Shown piece after piece: positions 54,597-62,632 of a stretch of DNA of 64,000 nucleotides. The position numbers were made by a program, and so were the translations under genes. The DNA comes from JAWPMT01 sp965267435 (GTDB lineage: Bacteria > Bacteroidota > Bacteroidia > Cytophagales > Cyclobacteriaceae). Location of the stretch: the NCBI GenBank assembly GCA_965267435.1, contig OZ253960.1, positions 4,774,001-4,838,000 of the forward strand, in the 5' to 3' direction. Position 1 is the stretch's first letter. Every line of letters starts with the position of its first letter. Below the pieces are notes generated by a model. It was given only the letters and a program-made list of their open reading frames with translations, made no database searches and was not told the origin of the DNA.

Positions 54597-55313
54597 TCAG
54601 CTGACGCCTGTAGCCAATGCGCAGAGAGTTATCGACTTTAATTCAAATTTGGTCAGCTCATCACAAATCGCACTGGTGGTAGCTCCCGTCGTAATCACAT
54701 CGTCTACAATCAAGACATTCTTTCCATTCAACGCAGCAGGGTCAGCGACTTCGAATACATTTTGAACATTTTCCCAACGCTCGAGACGACCCTTCTTGGT
54801 TTGCGATTCGGTATGCTGCTTTTTCAGAATGATGTCTGTCATCATTGGAATTCCCAGGATTTCGGACATGCCATGGCCCACTTCTTCGCTTTGATTGTAT
54901 CCGCGTCGCTCCCTTTTCTTCTGATGCATTGGCACCGGGATGATGATATCCCAATCTGTAGTGCGGTCGGCAGTCAATTCCTGAGCATAGATGCGACCAA
55001 AGTGCCGACCAATTTCGGGACGGTTTTGATACTTGAGGGCGTGAAGGAGATGTTGGGCTACCCCAGACACATTGAAATGAAGAAAAGCAAAGGCCTCCGC
55101 AACCACTGGGTGATGCGCGAAGTTCTTGTAGAGAAGGTTGTCCGCTTGGTTGTGGAAGTCGGTCCGCGGCAATGCCAGCTGGCAGGTAGTACAAAGAAAC
55201 GACTCGTTTGTGACCAGAATATTCGTACAATTCAGACAATTTCTGGGATAAACTGTCGAAATGAAATCCGTTAAAAGCCGTTTTGCGTATTTTACAGGAA
55301 GCAGCATAAGCAA
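54597..55313 (-). CDS. comF: ComF family phosphoribosyltransferase-like protein
   Basis: 238 residues. ComF-type proteins assist DNA uptake in competent bacteria, though most Bacteroidota copies are untested. An N-terminal zinc ribbon ('CLNC' and 'CTTC', residues about 25-43) is followed by a phosphoribosyltransferase fold with 'IIIPVPMHQKKRERRGYNQSE', 'KKGRLERWENVQNVFEV' and the PRPP loop 'VLIVDDVITTGATTSAIC'. It is divergent from the next gene with only 11 bp between starts, so one or both promoters must lie inside the other's coding sequence, or one start is further in (ATG at 55307 is the first choice). Confidence 0.9.
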   Translation of the reverse strand: MLMLLPVKYAKRLLTDFISTVYPRNCLNCTNILVTNESFLCTTCQLALPRTDFHNQADNLLYKNFAHHPVVAEAFAFLHFNVSGVAQHLLHALKYQNRPEIGRHFGRIYAQELTADRTTDWDIIIPVPMHQKKRERRGYNQSEEVGHGMSEILGIPMMTDIILKKQHTESQTKKGRLERWENVQNVFEVADPAALNGKNVLIVDDVITTGATTSAICDELTKFELKSITLCALATGVS

Positions 55314-55324
55314 AGCTTCTCGCC

Positions 55325-55690
55325 ATGGTTTACCAGAAGGACCTCGAACTCCAGAGGAAATGGTCCAAATTACAAAACTACTTAGCTGAAGTCATAGGGA
55401 AAAGACCAAAAGATCTTAACGGCGTGCTTTTCCTCATTGGCACACAGGAGTTGGGCAAAGGCCGGCAGTTCTTTTCGAAAGAGGAGAAACAAGACCTGAT
55501 GCATATCGCCGTTTGCAAGGTACTGTCATACGCCGGCTACTATGAGCTAGAAGGTGTAGACCAGGACGGATGGCCTCATTGGCGGCTGAAAAAGGCACTG
55601 CCAAAATTCGACCTGATCGACCAGGAGAAGTTGCTGAAGATGCATATAATAGAATACTTTGCAAAAGAAATCGGAATAGACGTAGGATGA
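55325..55690 (+). CDS. Conserved small protein of unknown function
   Basis: 121 residues, soluble, mixed charge, with no domain I can name. Visible features: a helical N-terminus ('DLELQRKWSKLQNYLAEVIG'), 'GVLFLIGTQELGKG', 'DLMHIAVCKVLSYAGYYEL', 'DQDGWPHWRL' and a helical end. Its stop overlaps the start of the DUF4175 gene (ATGATGA), so the two are translationally coupled and may work together. Its length, coding-like composition and coupling make it a real gene. Confidence 0.8.
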   Translation: MVYQKDLELQRKWSKLQNYLAEVIGKRPKDLNGVLFLIGTQELGKGRQFFSKEEKQDLMHIAVCKVLSYAGYYELEGVDQDGWPHWRLKKALPKFDLIDQEKLLKMHIIEYFAKEIGIDVG

Positions 55691-58600
55691 TGAAGCAGAC
55701 ATTGATCAAGAAACTGGAAGAGTACAAGCGACGATTGTACCTCAACAGACTGCTGAAGGGAAGCCTTTTGTCGGCAATCTTAATCCTCGGGCTGGCCTAT
55801 TTTGGAAGCCTCATCGAGTTTGGTTTCACCTTCGACACTGTTGGCAGGACGGTGCTTTTCTTTCTGACGCTGACCTCGTTCCTGGTGATGGCTAGTTTCT
55901 GGGTGGTGATCCCCATACTGCACTTGCTTGGCGTATTTGCCCCTGTCTCCGACGAGAAAGCCTCTGTGGAAATTGGCAAGTACTTTCCGGAAGTAAAGGA
56001 TAAACTACTGAATACCATACAGTTAGGTAAAATTTCAGGCTCAGAGTCGGCATTGGTAGAGGCCAGTATGGACAAGCGCATCAAAGAATTGAGTGTCGTG
56101 CCATTTGCCAAAGCGGTGGACTTTAGTGTCAACTGGAAGTATGCTAAGTATCTGGGCGTCACATTGTTAGTTATCCTTATTTCGTCGCTAACCTTTCCAT
56201 CCATCTTTGTCGACAGCACCAAGCGAATTGTCAATTTCCGCACGGAGTACCTTCCGGAAGCGCCTTTTTCGTTTGTCATCGAGAATGACAAGTTGGAAGC
56301 ATTCAGAAATGAGGACTTCGTTTTATCAATAAAGGTAGAGGGCGACCTTCTGCCGTCAGATGCTTACATCAAGATCTCAAAGCGCAACATCAAACTCGAG
56401 CAAATCTCGGAAACGGAATACCAATACACATTTAAGAAGCCTCATCGAACGATCCCCTTCAGCCTGGAGGCGTCCGGATTCAGCAGCCAGGAGTATGAAC
56501 TCGCGGTTTACAGTCGACCGGAAGTGAAGTCCTTCAATATCGAGCTGGAATATCCGCGCCACACCAAGAAGCAACCAGAGGTACTGACCAACACCGGGAA
56601 CTTGACTGTGCCTGAAGGAACCAAAGCAACCTGGCGCATCGCCACCTCAGAAGCATCTACCGTATGGGTGGACATCGACGGGGCGGACTCCATTGTTGCT
56701 GATGCGGAGGGCAGTGTCTACTCCGCCGCCAATCAATTCTTCGAGCCCACCGAGTACGAGATCAAAAGCCGCAACAGCTATAGCGAAAACAAAGAGAAGC
56801 TGATCTACCAGGTGACGACCATCAAGGACGAATATCCTGAAGTCAGAAACGAATACTACGCTGACACGATACTATACGAATATATTATCGTGGCTGGGAG
56901 GATCTCTGACGATTACGGGATCCGAAGTGTCAGGCTCATGGCCGAGAAAGGCCGGGACAAAGAAGCTGTGTCAGTGCCCTTTCAAAACAATGGTCAACAA
57001 GGATCCTACTACTTCAAATGGAACCTCGACTCGCTGGACTTGTCCGATGGTGAGAGAGTAGAGTTGTACCTGGAAGTGCGAGACAACGATGCGCTGCATG
57101 GTTACAAGATGGTGCGGACGCCTTCCTTCTTTTTCAACCTACCCTCCAAAGAGGATATCAAGAGCAGCGTGGCAGAGAAGTCAGACAACGCAGAGTCTGA
57201 ATTGAAGAAATCCATCAGTGAAGCCCAACGTCTCAATGACAAAATAAAAGAGTTGCAGAACAGGCTCAAAAGCAAGAAGGAGATGGAGTGGCAAGAGGAG
57301 CGTCTCCTGGAAGAGATTCTAAAGCAGCGAGCTGAGCTCGAAGAGCAGGTCAAAGATTTACAGCGCCAATTTGATGACTTGAAAGAAACTGAAAATAAGT
57401 TCTCGGATCGTAGCGAAGATTTGCAACAGAAAGCAGAAGAGATCCAGAAGCTCATGGATGAAGTGCTGGATGAGAAGACCCGGGAGCTTTACGAAGAACT
57501 ACAAAAGTTGCTCGAAGAGCAGGGCGACACGGAAGACATCCAGCAGATGCTAGATCAAATGTCGATGAACGAGCAAAACCTGGAGCAGGAGCTCGAGCGA
57601 ACATTGGAGCTTTTCAAGCGGTTGAAGGTGGAAACGAAGCTCGAGCAAGTTACCAATGAACTGCAGGAACTAGCGGAGGAGCAGGAAAAGCTGGCGGAAG
57701 AGACGGAGAACAAAGAGAACTCGATGGAAGACATCCAGGAGAAGCAACAGGAAATCGAAGAGCAGTTCAAGGAAATCAAAAAGGACCTTGACAATGTCGA
57801 GCAGCTCAACCAGGAGTTGGAGTCTCCCGAGCCTCTTGAGGATTTTTCTCAAGATGAGCAAGACATTGAGCAAAGCATAGACGAGTCGCAGGAAAACCTG
57901 GAGAAGAACCAACGTCAAAAAGGCAGCAAGCAGCAGCAGCAGACAGGGCAGAAGATGCAAAAGATGGCTGAGAAGATGGAGCAGATGCAAGCGGGCATGC
58001 AAATGCAAATGATGCAGGCCAACATGGATGACCTACGGGATATCGTGGACAACCTCGTCAAGCTGTCATTCAAGGAAGAAGAGCTGATCACAAACTTCCG
58101 TGAGGTCCGCCAGGTAGATCCTCGTTTTGTAGAACTTTCTCAGGAGCAATTGAAATTGAAGGATGACGCGCAGGTGATCCAGGACAGTCTATTGGCATTG
58201 GCGGGTCGTGTTCCTCAGATCTCCAGTTTTGTCACTCGTGAAGTGACGGACATGAATCGCAACATCGACGCGGCACTGCAGGAGTTGAAAGACCGCAACA
58301 GGGGAAAGGCCCTGAGCAACCAGCAATTCGCGATGGCATCCATGAACAATCTTTCTCTGCTACTTTCAGATGTACTGGAGCAGATGCAGCAGATGATGGC
58401 GTCGCAATCCGGGCAGTCAGGCAAGCCGCAGCCAGATGGCAAGCAGCAATCCATGGGTGACTTGAAGAAATTGCAGCAGTCGCTGAGCAACCAGATAAAG
58501 GAACTCAAGGAGAGCGGGCTCCAAGGCCGAAAACTATCCGAGCAATTGGCACGCATGGCTGCCCAGCAAGAGATGATACGCAATCAGCTGCGGGAGTTTG

Positions 58601-58971
58601 AGAAGCAACTCAAAGGTCGACCTGAAGGTAAAGAGGCCGGTGATCAGCTAGGCAAGATCATCGAAGAGATGGAGAAAAATGAAATCGACCTTGTCAATAA
58701 GCGACTGACCGACGAGCTGATTGCACGGCAAAAGCTTATCGAGACGCGCATGTTGGAGGCCGAAGAGTCCATGCGTGACCAGGACTTTGACAATAAGCGC
58801 GAGGGCGAAACCGCGTCGGAGTACACTCGTGACCAGCCGGAGATCTTTGAAGAGTACCTGAAGGCCCGGGAGAAGGAAATCGAATTACTGAAAAATGTAC
58901 CGCTCGAACTAAGCCCATTTTACATTAAGGAGGTTAACGACTATTTTAGGCGCCTAAGTCGAGATAATTAA
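55687..58971 (+). CDS. DUF4175 family large membrane-anchored coiled-coil protein
   Basis: 1094 residues from the ATG at 55687 (a second ATG follows directly). A longer frame from 55570 overlaps the preceding gene and is rejected. Three membrane segments lie near residues 22-45, 55-80 and 155-175. A mainly beta region follows to about 490, with 'DYGIRSVRLMAEK' and 'DNDALHGYKM' as in the family. Then comes about 500 residues of Glu/Gln/Lys-rich coiled coil (nt 57180-58700), with runs such as 'KQQQQTGQKMQKMAEKMEQM'. The topology suggests a periplasmic scaffold anchored in the inner membrane, but the function is unknown. It is common in Bacteroidota. It lies 7 bp before the HATPase gene and in one likely operon through ybeY. 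Confidence 0.87.
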   Translation: MMKQTLIKKLEEYKRRLYLNRLLKGSLLSAILILGLAYFGSLIEFGFTFDTVGRTVLFFLTLTSFLVMASFWVVIPILHLLGVFAPVSDEKASVEIGKYFPEVKDKLLNTIQLGKISGSESALVEASMDKRIKELSVVPFAKAVDFSVNWKYAKYLGVTLLVILISSLTFPSIFVDSTKRIVNFRTEYLPEAPFSFVIENDKLEAFRNEDFVLSIKVEGDLLPSDAYIKISKRNIKLEQISETEYQYTFKKPHRTIPFSLEASGFSSQEYELAVYSRPEVKSFNIELEYPRHTKKQPEVLTNTGNLTVPEGTKATWRIATSEASTVWVDIDGADSIVADAEGSVYSAANQFFEPTEYEIKSRNSYSENKEKLIYQVTTIKDEYPEVRNEYYADTILYEYIIVAGRISDDYGIRSVRLMAEKGRDKEAVSVPFQNNGQQGSYYFKWNLDSLDLSDGERVELYLEVRDNDALHGYKMVRTPSFFFNLPSKEDIKSSVAEKSDNAESELKKSISEAQRLNDKIKELQNRLKSKKEMEWQEERLLEEILKQRAELEEQVKDLQRQFDDLKETENKFSDRSEDLQQKAEEIQKLMDEVLDEKTRELYEELQKLLEEQGDTEDIQQMLDQMSMNEQNLEQELERTLELFKRLKVETKLEQVTNELQELAEEQEKLAEETENKENSMEDIQEKQQEIEEQFKEIKKDLDNVEQLNQELESPEPLEDFSQDEQDIEQSIDESQENLEKNQRQKGSKQQQQTGQKMQKMAEKMEQMQAGMQMQMMQANMDDLRDIVDNLVKLSFKEEELITNFREVRQVDPRFVELSQEQLKLKDDAQVIQDSLLALAGRVPQISSFVTREVTDMNRNIDAALQELKDRNRGKALSNQQFAMASMNNLSLLLSDVLEQMQQMMASQSGQSGKPQPDGKQQSMGDLKKLQQSLSNQIKELKESGLQGRKLSEQLARMAAQQEMIRNQLREFEKQLKGRPEGKEAGDQLGKIIEEMEKNEIDLVNKRLTDELIARQKLIETRMLEAEESMRDQDFDNKREGETASEYTRDQPEIFEEYLKAREKEIELLKNVPLELSPFYIKEVNDYFRRLSRDN

Positions 58972-58978
58972 GATATAG

Positions 58979-59377
58979 ATGGATTCCATTCAGATACAGA
59001 TCCCATCTCTTTCCGAGAACATTCGTATCATCGAGAGCTTCATAGACAATGCCAAAGAGAAGTACGCGCTGAACGACGACATCTATGGCAACATCATGAT
59101 TGCTGTGACGGAGTCCGTCAACAACGCGATCCTGCATGGCAACAAGATGGACAAGAAGAAGAACGTGGATATCAAGTTGCATCTCGACAACAACGCCATC
59201 CGTTTCACCATCCAGGACGAAGGTGATGGCTTTCAATATGAGGATCTGCCTGACCCTACGGCACCTGAGAATCTCGACAAACCAGGCGGACGTGGAATTT
59301 TCCTGATGAAGCATCTCTGTGACGAGGTGCAGTTTGAGGAAGACGGGCGCGTAGTGCAGTTGACTTTTTACCTGTAG
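58979..59377 (+). CDS. Anti-sigma/RsbW-like HATPase protein
   Basis: 132 residues. It is a stand-alone GHKL ATPase of the serine-kinase anti-sigma type: N box 'AVTESVNNAILHGNKMD', G1 'IQDEGDGFQYEDL' and G2 'PGGRGIFLMKHLCDEV'. Such proteins phosphorylate an anti-sigma antagonist or bind a sigma factor; no antagonist or sigma gene is adjacent. It lies 7 bp after DUF4175 and 15 bp before ybeY, so it is probably co-transcribed with both. Confidence 0.9.
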   Translation: MDSIQIQIPSLSENIRIIESFIDNAKEKYALNDDIYGNIMIAVTESVNNAILHGNKMDKKKNVDIKLHLDNNAIRFTIQDEGDGFQYEDLPDPTAPENLDKPGGRGIFLMKHLCDEVQFEEDGRVVQLTFYL

Positions 59378-59392
59378 TCAGCGCCGTTTCTT

Positions 59393-59803
59393 ATGGAAAT
59401 CCACTTTCATAACGAGGAGGTCGATTTTCCCGATCTTGATATTTCCCTTGCAGAAAGCTGGTTCTCGAAAATCGCAGAAGCAGAAAACCACGAATTGGGT
59501 GAGCTGAATATCATCTTCTGCTCGGACGATCACTTGTTGAACATCAACCGACAGTATCTGGACCACGACTTCTACACAGACATTATCACCTTCGACTACG
59601 CAGAAGGAGAGGTCTCTGGGGATATCTATATAAGTGTAGATCGTGTAAAGGAAAACGCCGATACCTTCGGGGAGTCTTATGACCGCGAACTACGAAGGGT
59701 AATGGCGCACGGTTTACTTCACCTAATGGGCTACAAAGACAAGAGCGATGAGGAGGCGAAAGAAATGAGAGAGAAAGAAGAAGCTGCTTTATCTTTGCTG
59801 TGA
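59393..59803 (+). CDS. ybeY: rRNA maturation endoribonuclease YbeY
   Basis: 136 residues. YbeY is a zinc-dependent RNase for 16S rRNA 3' end processing and 70S quality control. The central 'LDHDFYTDIITFDYAEGEVSGDIYIS' pattern is cut by residue limits but typical: 'TDIITFDY' and 'GDIYIS'. The metal motif 'MAHGLLHLMGYKDKSDEE' holds two His, and the third ligand position is Asp, as usual in this phylum. It is followed by the parS pair. Confidence 0.93.
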   Translation: MEIHFHNEEVDFPDLDISLAESWFSKIAEAENHELGELNIIFCSDDHLLNINRQYLDHDFYTDIITFDYAEGEVSGDIYISVDRVKENADTFGESYDRELRRVMAHGLLHLMGYKDKSDEEAKEMREKEEAALSLL

Positions 59804-59811
59804 TTTCTAAA

Positions 59812-59827
59812 TGTTCCACGTGGAACA
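59812..59827. promoter_or_regulatory. parS-like centromere site 1
   Basis: TGTTCCACGTGGAACA is a perfect 16-bp palindrome, one base from the classical ParB-binding parS TGTTCCACGTGAAACA. It lies 8 bp after the ybeY stop. Confidence 0.85.
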
Positions 59828-59858
59828 CTTCACCACGACTTTCTAGAACTTAATTAGG

Positions 59859-59874
59859 TGTTCCACGTGGAACA
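59859..59874. promoter_or_regulatory. parS-like centromere site 2
   Basis: A second identical TGTTCCACGTGGAACA, extended to a 20-bp palindrome (59857-59876), 47 bp from the first and 10 bp before the mnmG start. Read as codons from its GTG it gives the false N-terminus MFHVEH. Confidence 0.85.
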
Positions 59875-59884
59875 CCTTTTGAAG

Positions 59885-61750
59885 ATGTTTGATAAATACG
59901 ACGTAATCGTAGTAGGTGCCGGCCACGCCGGATGTGAGGCCGCAGCAGCCGCAGCGAACATGGGCTCAAAAGTTCTGCTCATTACCATGAACATGAACAC
60001 CATCGCCCAAATGTCCTGCAATCCCGCCATGGGAGGAGTCGCCAAAGGCCAGATACTGCGGGAGATCGACGCCCTGGGAGGGCAATCCGCCCTCGTCACA
60101 GACAAGACCATGGTGCAATTTCGTATGCTCAACAGGTCCAAAGGCCCCGCCATGTGGAGCCCCAGGGCCCAATCCGACAGAGTCCGATTCGCAGAAGAAT
60201 GGCGCCTCACCCTCGAGAATACTCCCAATGTCGACTTCTGGCAAGAAATGGTCACGAATGTTCTGGTGCAGGACAACCGTGTGATCGGCGTACAAACAGC
60301 CATGGGCCTCCAGATCTATGCACAGTCCGTCATTCTTACGAATGGTACTTTCCTCAATGGCCGCATTCATATCGGTACCAAGCAATTCGGAGGGGGCCGA
60401 ACAGCAGAGCGAGCGGCCACAGGATTGACCGAGCAACTGGAAGAGCTAGGGTTCGAAAGTGGTAGAATGAAAACGGGAACCCCTCCTCGTGTAGATGGTC
60501 GTAGTCTCGACTATTCGAAAATGGAGGAACAAAAAGGTGACGAACAGCCTTCCAAGTTCTCCTACCTTCCGAGCACCCAGCCACTTTCTGAGCAGAAAAG
60601 CTGCTGGATAACCTATACCAACCCTGATGTCCATGACCACCTGAGAGAGGGATTTGACCAATCACCAATGTTCAATGGCCGTATTCAGGGACTCGGGCCA
60701 CGGTACTGTCCCTCCATCGAAGACAAGATCAATCGCTTTGCAGAAAGAAACCGCCACCAATTGTTTGTCGAACCTGAAGGGTGGCAAACCATCGAGATGT
60801 ATGTCAATGGCTTCTCCACCTCCCTGCCAGAGGACATCCAATTCAAAGCGCTCCGCCTGGTTCCCGGTTTTGAGAACTGCAAAATCATCAAACCTGGTTA
60901 TGCCATCGAGTACGACTACTTCCCTCCGACCCAACTAGCAGCCACACTTGAAACCAAATTGGTAGACAATCTTTATTTCGCTGGCCAGATCAATGGCACA
61001 ACCGGCTACGAAGAAGCTGCCTGCCAAGGATTGATCGCGGGTATCAATGCCCACCTGAAGATCACCGGACACGAAGCCTTCACTCTCTCTCGCAACGAAG
61101 CCTACATCGGTGTACTCATCGACGATCTCATCAACAAGGGTACTGACGAACCCTACCGAATGTTCACTTCCAGAGCTGAATTTCGTCTGCTGCTTCGGCA
61201 GGACAACGCTGACCTACGCCTAACAGAGAAGGCATACAAAATAGGCCTCGCTACCGATGAGCGACATCAACATACGGAAATGAAGAAGAAAGTAACAGGC
61301 GAGATCTTCGACTACCTGCAGACTACCACCCTGCATCCAAGGGAAAGTTCAGACGCTCTCGAGGCCATCGGCACGGCACCGATCAAGGACCGAACATCCC
61401 TGGCTCAACTCCTCACTCGCCCAGAAGTACAAATGACAAAGCTTTCCAAGCTCTCCCCCGACATAGGACAAGCTCTTGAAAAACATCCGGCGGAGCTATT
61501 GGAACAAGCGGAAATACAAACCAAATATCAAACGTATATCACCCGCGAACAGCAACAATCCGAAAAGCTCGCCAAACTAGAAAACCAAAAGATCAATCCA
61601 GATTTCAAGTACGCTGATTTGAAATCACTCTCACTGGAGGCCATAGAGAAACTCACTCAAATCAGACCATCTACGCTGGGCCAGGCCTCACGAATAAGTG
61701 GTGTTTCTCCTGCCGATATATCTATCTTAATGGTACATTTGGGTCGATAA
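59885..61750 (+). CDS. mnmG: tRNA uridine-5-carboxymethylaminomethyl modification enzyme MnmG
   Basis: 621 residues from the ATG at 59885 (MFDKYDVIVVGAGHAGCEAA). The longer frame from the GTG at 59858 only translates a parS site and is rejected. With MnmE, this FAD enzyme modifies U34 of tRNAs reading NNA/NNG codons. Motifs: dinucleotide-binding 'GAGHAGCEAA', 'NPAMGGVAKGQILREIDALGG', 'SKGPAMWSPRAQSDR', 'GGGRTAERAATGL', 'RMKTGTPPRVDGRSLD', 'YFAGQINGTTGYEEAACQG' and 'EFRLLLRQDNADLRLTEK'. It is full length with the C-terminal helical domain. An adjacent parS pair recalls the gidA-origin neighbourhood of other bacteria. Confidence 0.97.
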   Translation: MFDKYDVIVVGAGHAGCEAAAAAANMGSKVLLITMNMNTIAQMSCNPAMGGVAKGQILREIDALGGQSALVTDKTMVQFRMLNRSKGPAMWSPRAQSDRVRFAEEWRLTLENTPNVDFWQEMVTNVLVQDNRVIGVQTAMGLQIYAQSVILTNGTFLNGRIHIGTKQFGGGRTAERAATGLTEQLEELGFESGRMKTGTPPRVDGRSLDYSKMEEQKGDEQPSKFSYLPSTQPLSEQKSCWITYTNPDVHDHLREGFDQSPMFNGRIQGLGPRYCPSIEDKINRFAERNRHQLFVEPEGWQTIEMYVNGFSTSLPEDIQFKALRLVPGFENCKIIKPGYAIEYDYFPPTQLAATLETKLVDNLYFAGQINGTTGYEEAACQGLIAGINAHLKITGHEAFTLSRNEAYIGVLIDDLINKGTDEPYRMFTSRAEFRLLLRQDNADLRLTEKAYKIGLATDERHQHTEMKKKVTGEIFDYLQTTTLHPRESSDALEAIGTAPIKDRTSLAQLLTRPEVQMTKLSKLSPDIGQALEKHPAELLEQAEIQTKYQTYITREQQQSEKLAKLENQKINPDFKYADLKSLSLEAIEKLTQIRPSTLGQASRISGVSPADISILMVHLGR

Positions 61751-61756
61751 TTAGCG

Positions 61757-62632
61757 ATGTACGAAAAACTCGAAGAATGTCCTATTTGCGGATTCACAAG
61801 TCACGAAAACTATCTTATTTGTGACGATCACTCCGTGTCCAAGGAAAGCTTCGCGCTTGTCAAGTGCAACAAATGCCAGTTGATCTATACCAATCCCAGG
61901 CCCTCCTCCGAGACCCTTTCCTCGTACTACGAGAGTAGTGACTACATCTCCCATACCAACGCTGCCAACAATCTCGTCAACCTCGCTTACAAAACCGTAA
62001 GACATTATACGCTGCGGTGGAAGTACAATATCATCCACAAACTGCACAAGCAACCAGGCACTATCCTGGACTTTGGCTGTGGTACAGGAGACTTCCTGCA
62101 GACCATGCAACAGAGAAATTGGCAGACCATCGGTGTAGAACCCAACGAACAAGCTGCACAAATCGCCAGGGACAAAAGCCTTGAAGTCTATCCCTCGTTG
62201 TCCAAACAAAATAAGTCCAAGTACGACATTATCACTGCCTGGCACGTGCTGGAACATGTTCCAGATTTGAAAGACACGTTGAGGCGACTACGAAAAAGAC
62301 TGACAGATTCTGGCTATATATTGGCAGCCTTACCTAATAATGCCTCTTTCGACGCCCAACATTATGGCGCGCATTGGGCTGGATATGACGTACCGAGACA
62401 CCTTTACCATTTCACTCCAGCCTCGTTTCAATACCTCATCAACCAGACCCAGCTCAAACTGCACCAGATCATACCCATGCCCTTGGACGCGTACTACGTC
62501 TCAATCCTTAGTGAAAAATATCTGCACAACAAGCAATCCATCCTTAAAGGGTTGAACATTGGTCGCCAATCCAATAAGCAAGCCAAGACCAACAAACAAT
62601 ACTCCTCTTTGATCTACGTTCTCCGCAAATGA
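61757..62632 (+). CDS. SAM-dependent methyltransferase with N-terminal zinc ribbon
   Basis: 291 residues. The N-terminus 'CPICGF' and 'CNKCQLIYTNPRP' form a zinc-binding pair, typical of class I methyltransferases acting on sugar nucleotides, lipids or quinones. The SAM fold begins 'TILDFGCGTGDFLQTM' (about residue 105), with acidic 'GVEPN' as motif II and 'IITAWHVLEHVPDLKDTL' as motif IV. 'YDVPRHLYHFTPASF' is a subgroup hallmark. The substrate is not deducible. It starts 6 bp after mnmG, and its stop overlaps the start of the next gene (ATGA). Confidence 0.9.
   Translation: MYEKLEECPICGFTSHENYLICDDHSVSKESFALVKCNKCQLIYTNPRPSSETLSSYYESSDYISHTNAANNLVNLAYKTVRHYTLRWKYNIIHKLHKQPGTILDFGCGTGDFLQTMQQRNWQTIGVEPNEQAAQIARDKSLEVYPSLSKQNKSKYDIITAWHVLEHVPDLKDTLRRLRKRLTDSGYILAALPNNASFDAQHYGAHWAGYDVPRHLYHFTPASFQYLINQTQLKLHQIIPMPLDAYYVSILSEKYLHNKQSILKGLNIGRQSNKQAKTNKQYSSLIYVLRK

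Noticed and set aside
54742..55326. 194-codon minus-strand frame
   Set aside because: Same-strand, out-of-frame shadow of comF, which carries the zinc ribbon and PRPP loop.
59858..59884. GTG start adding MFHVEHLLK to MnmG
   Set aside because: These codons are the second parS palindrome; the FAD-binding domain starts normally at the ATG at 59885.
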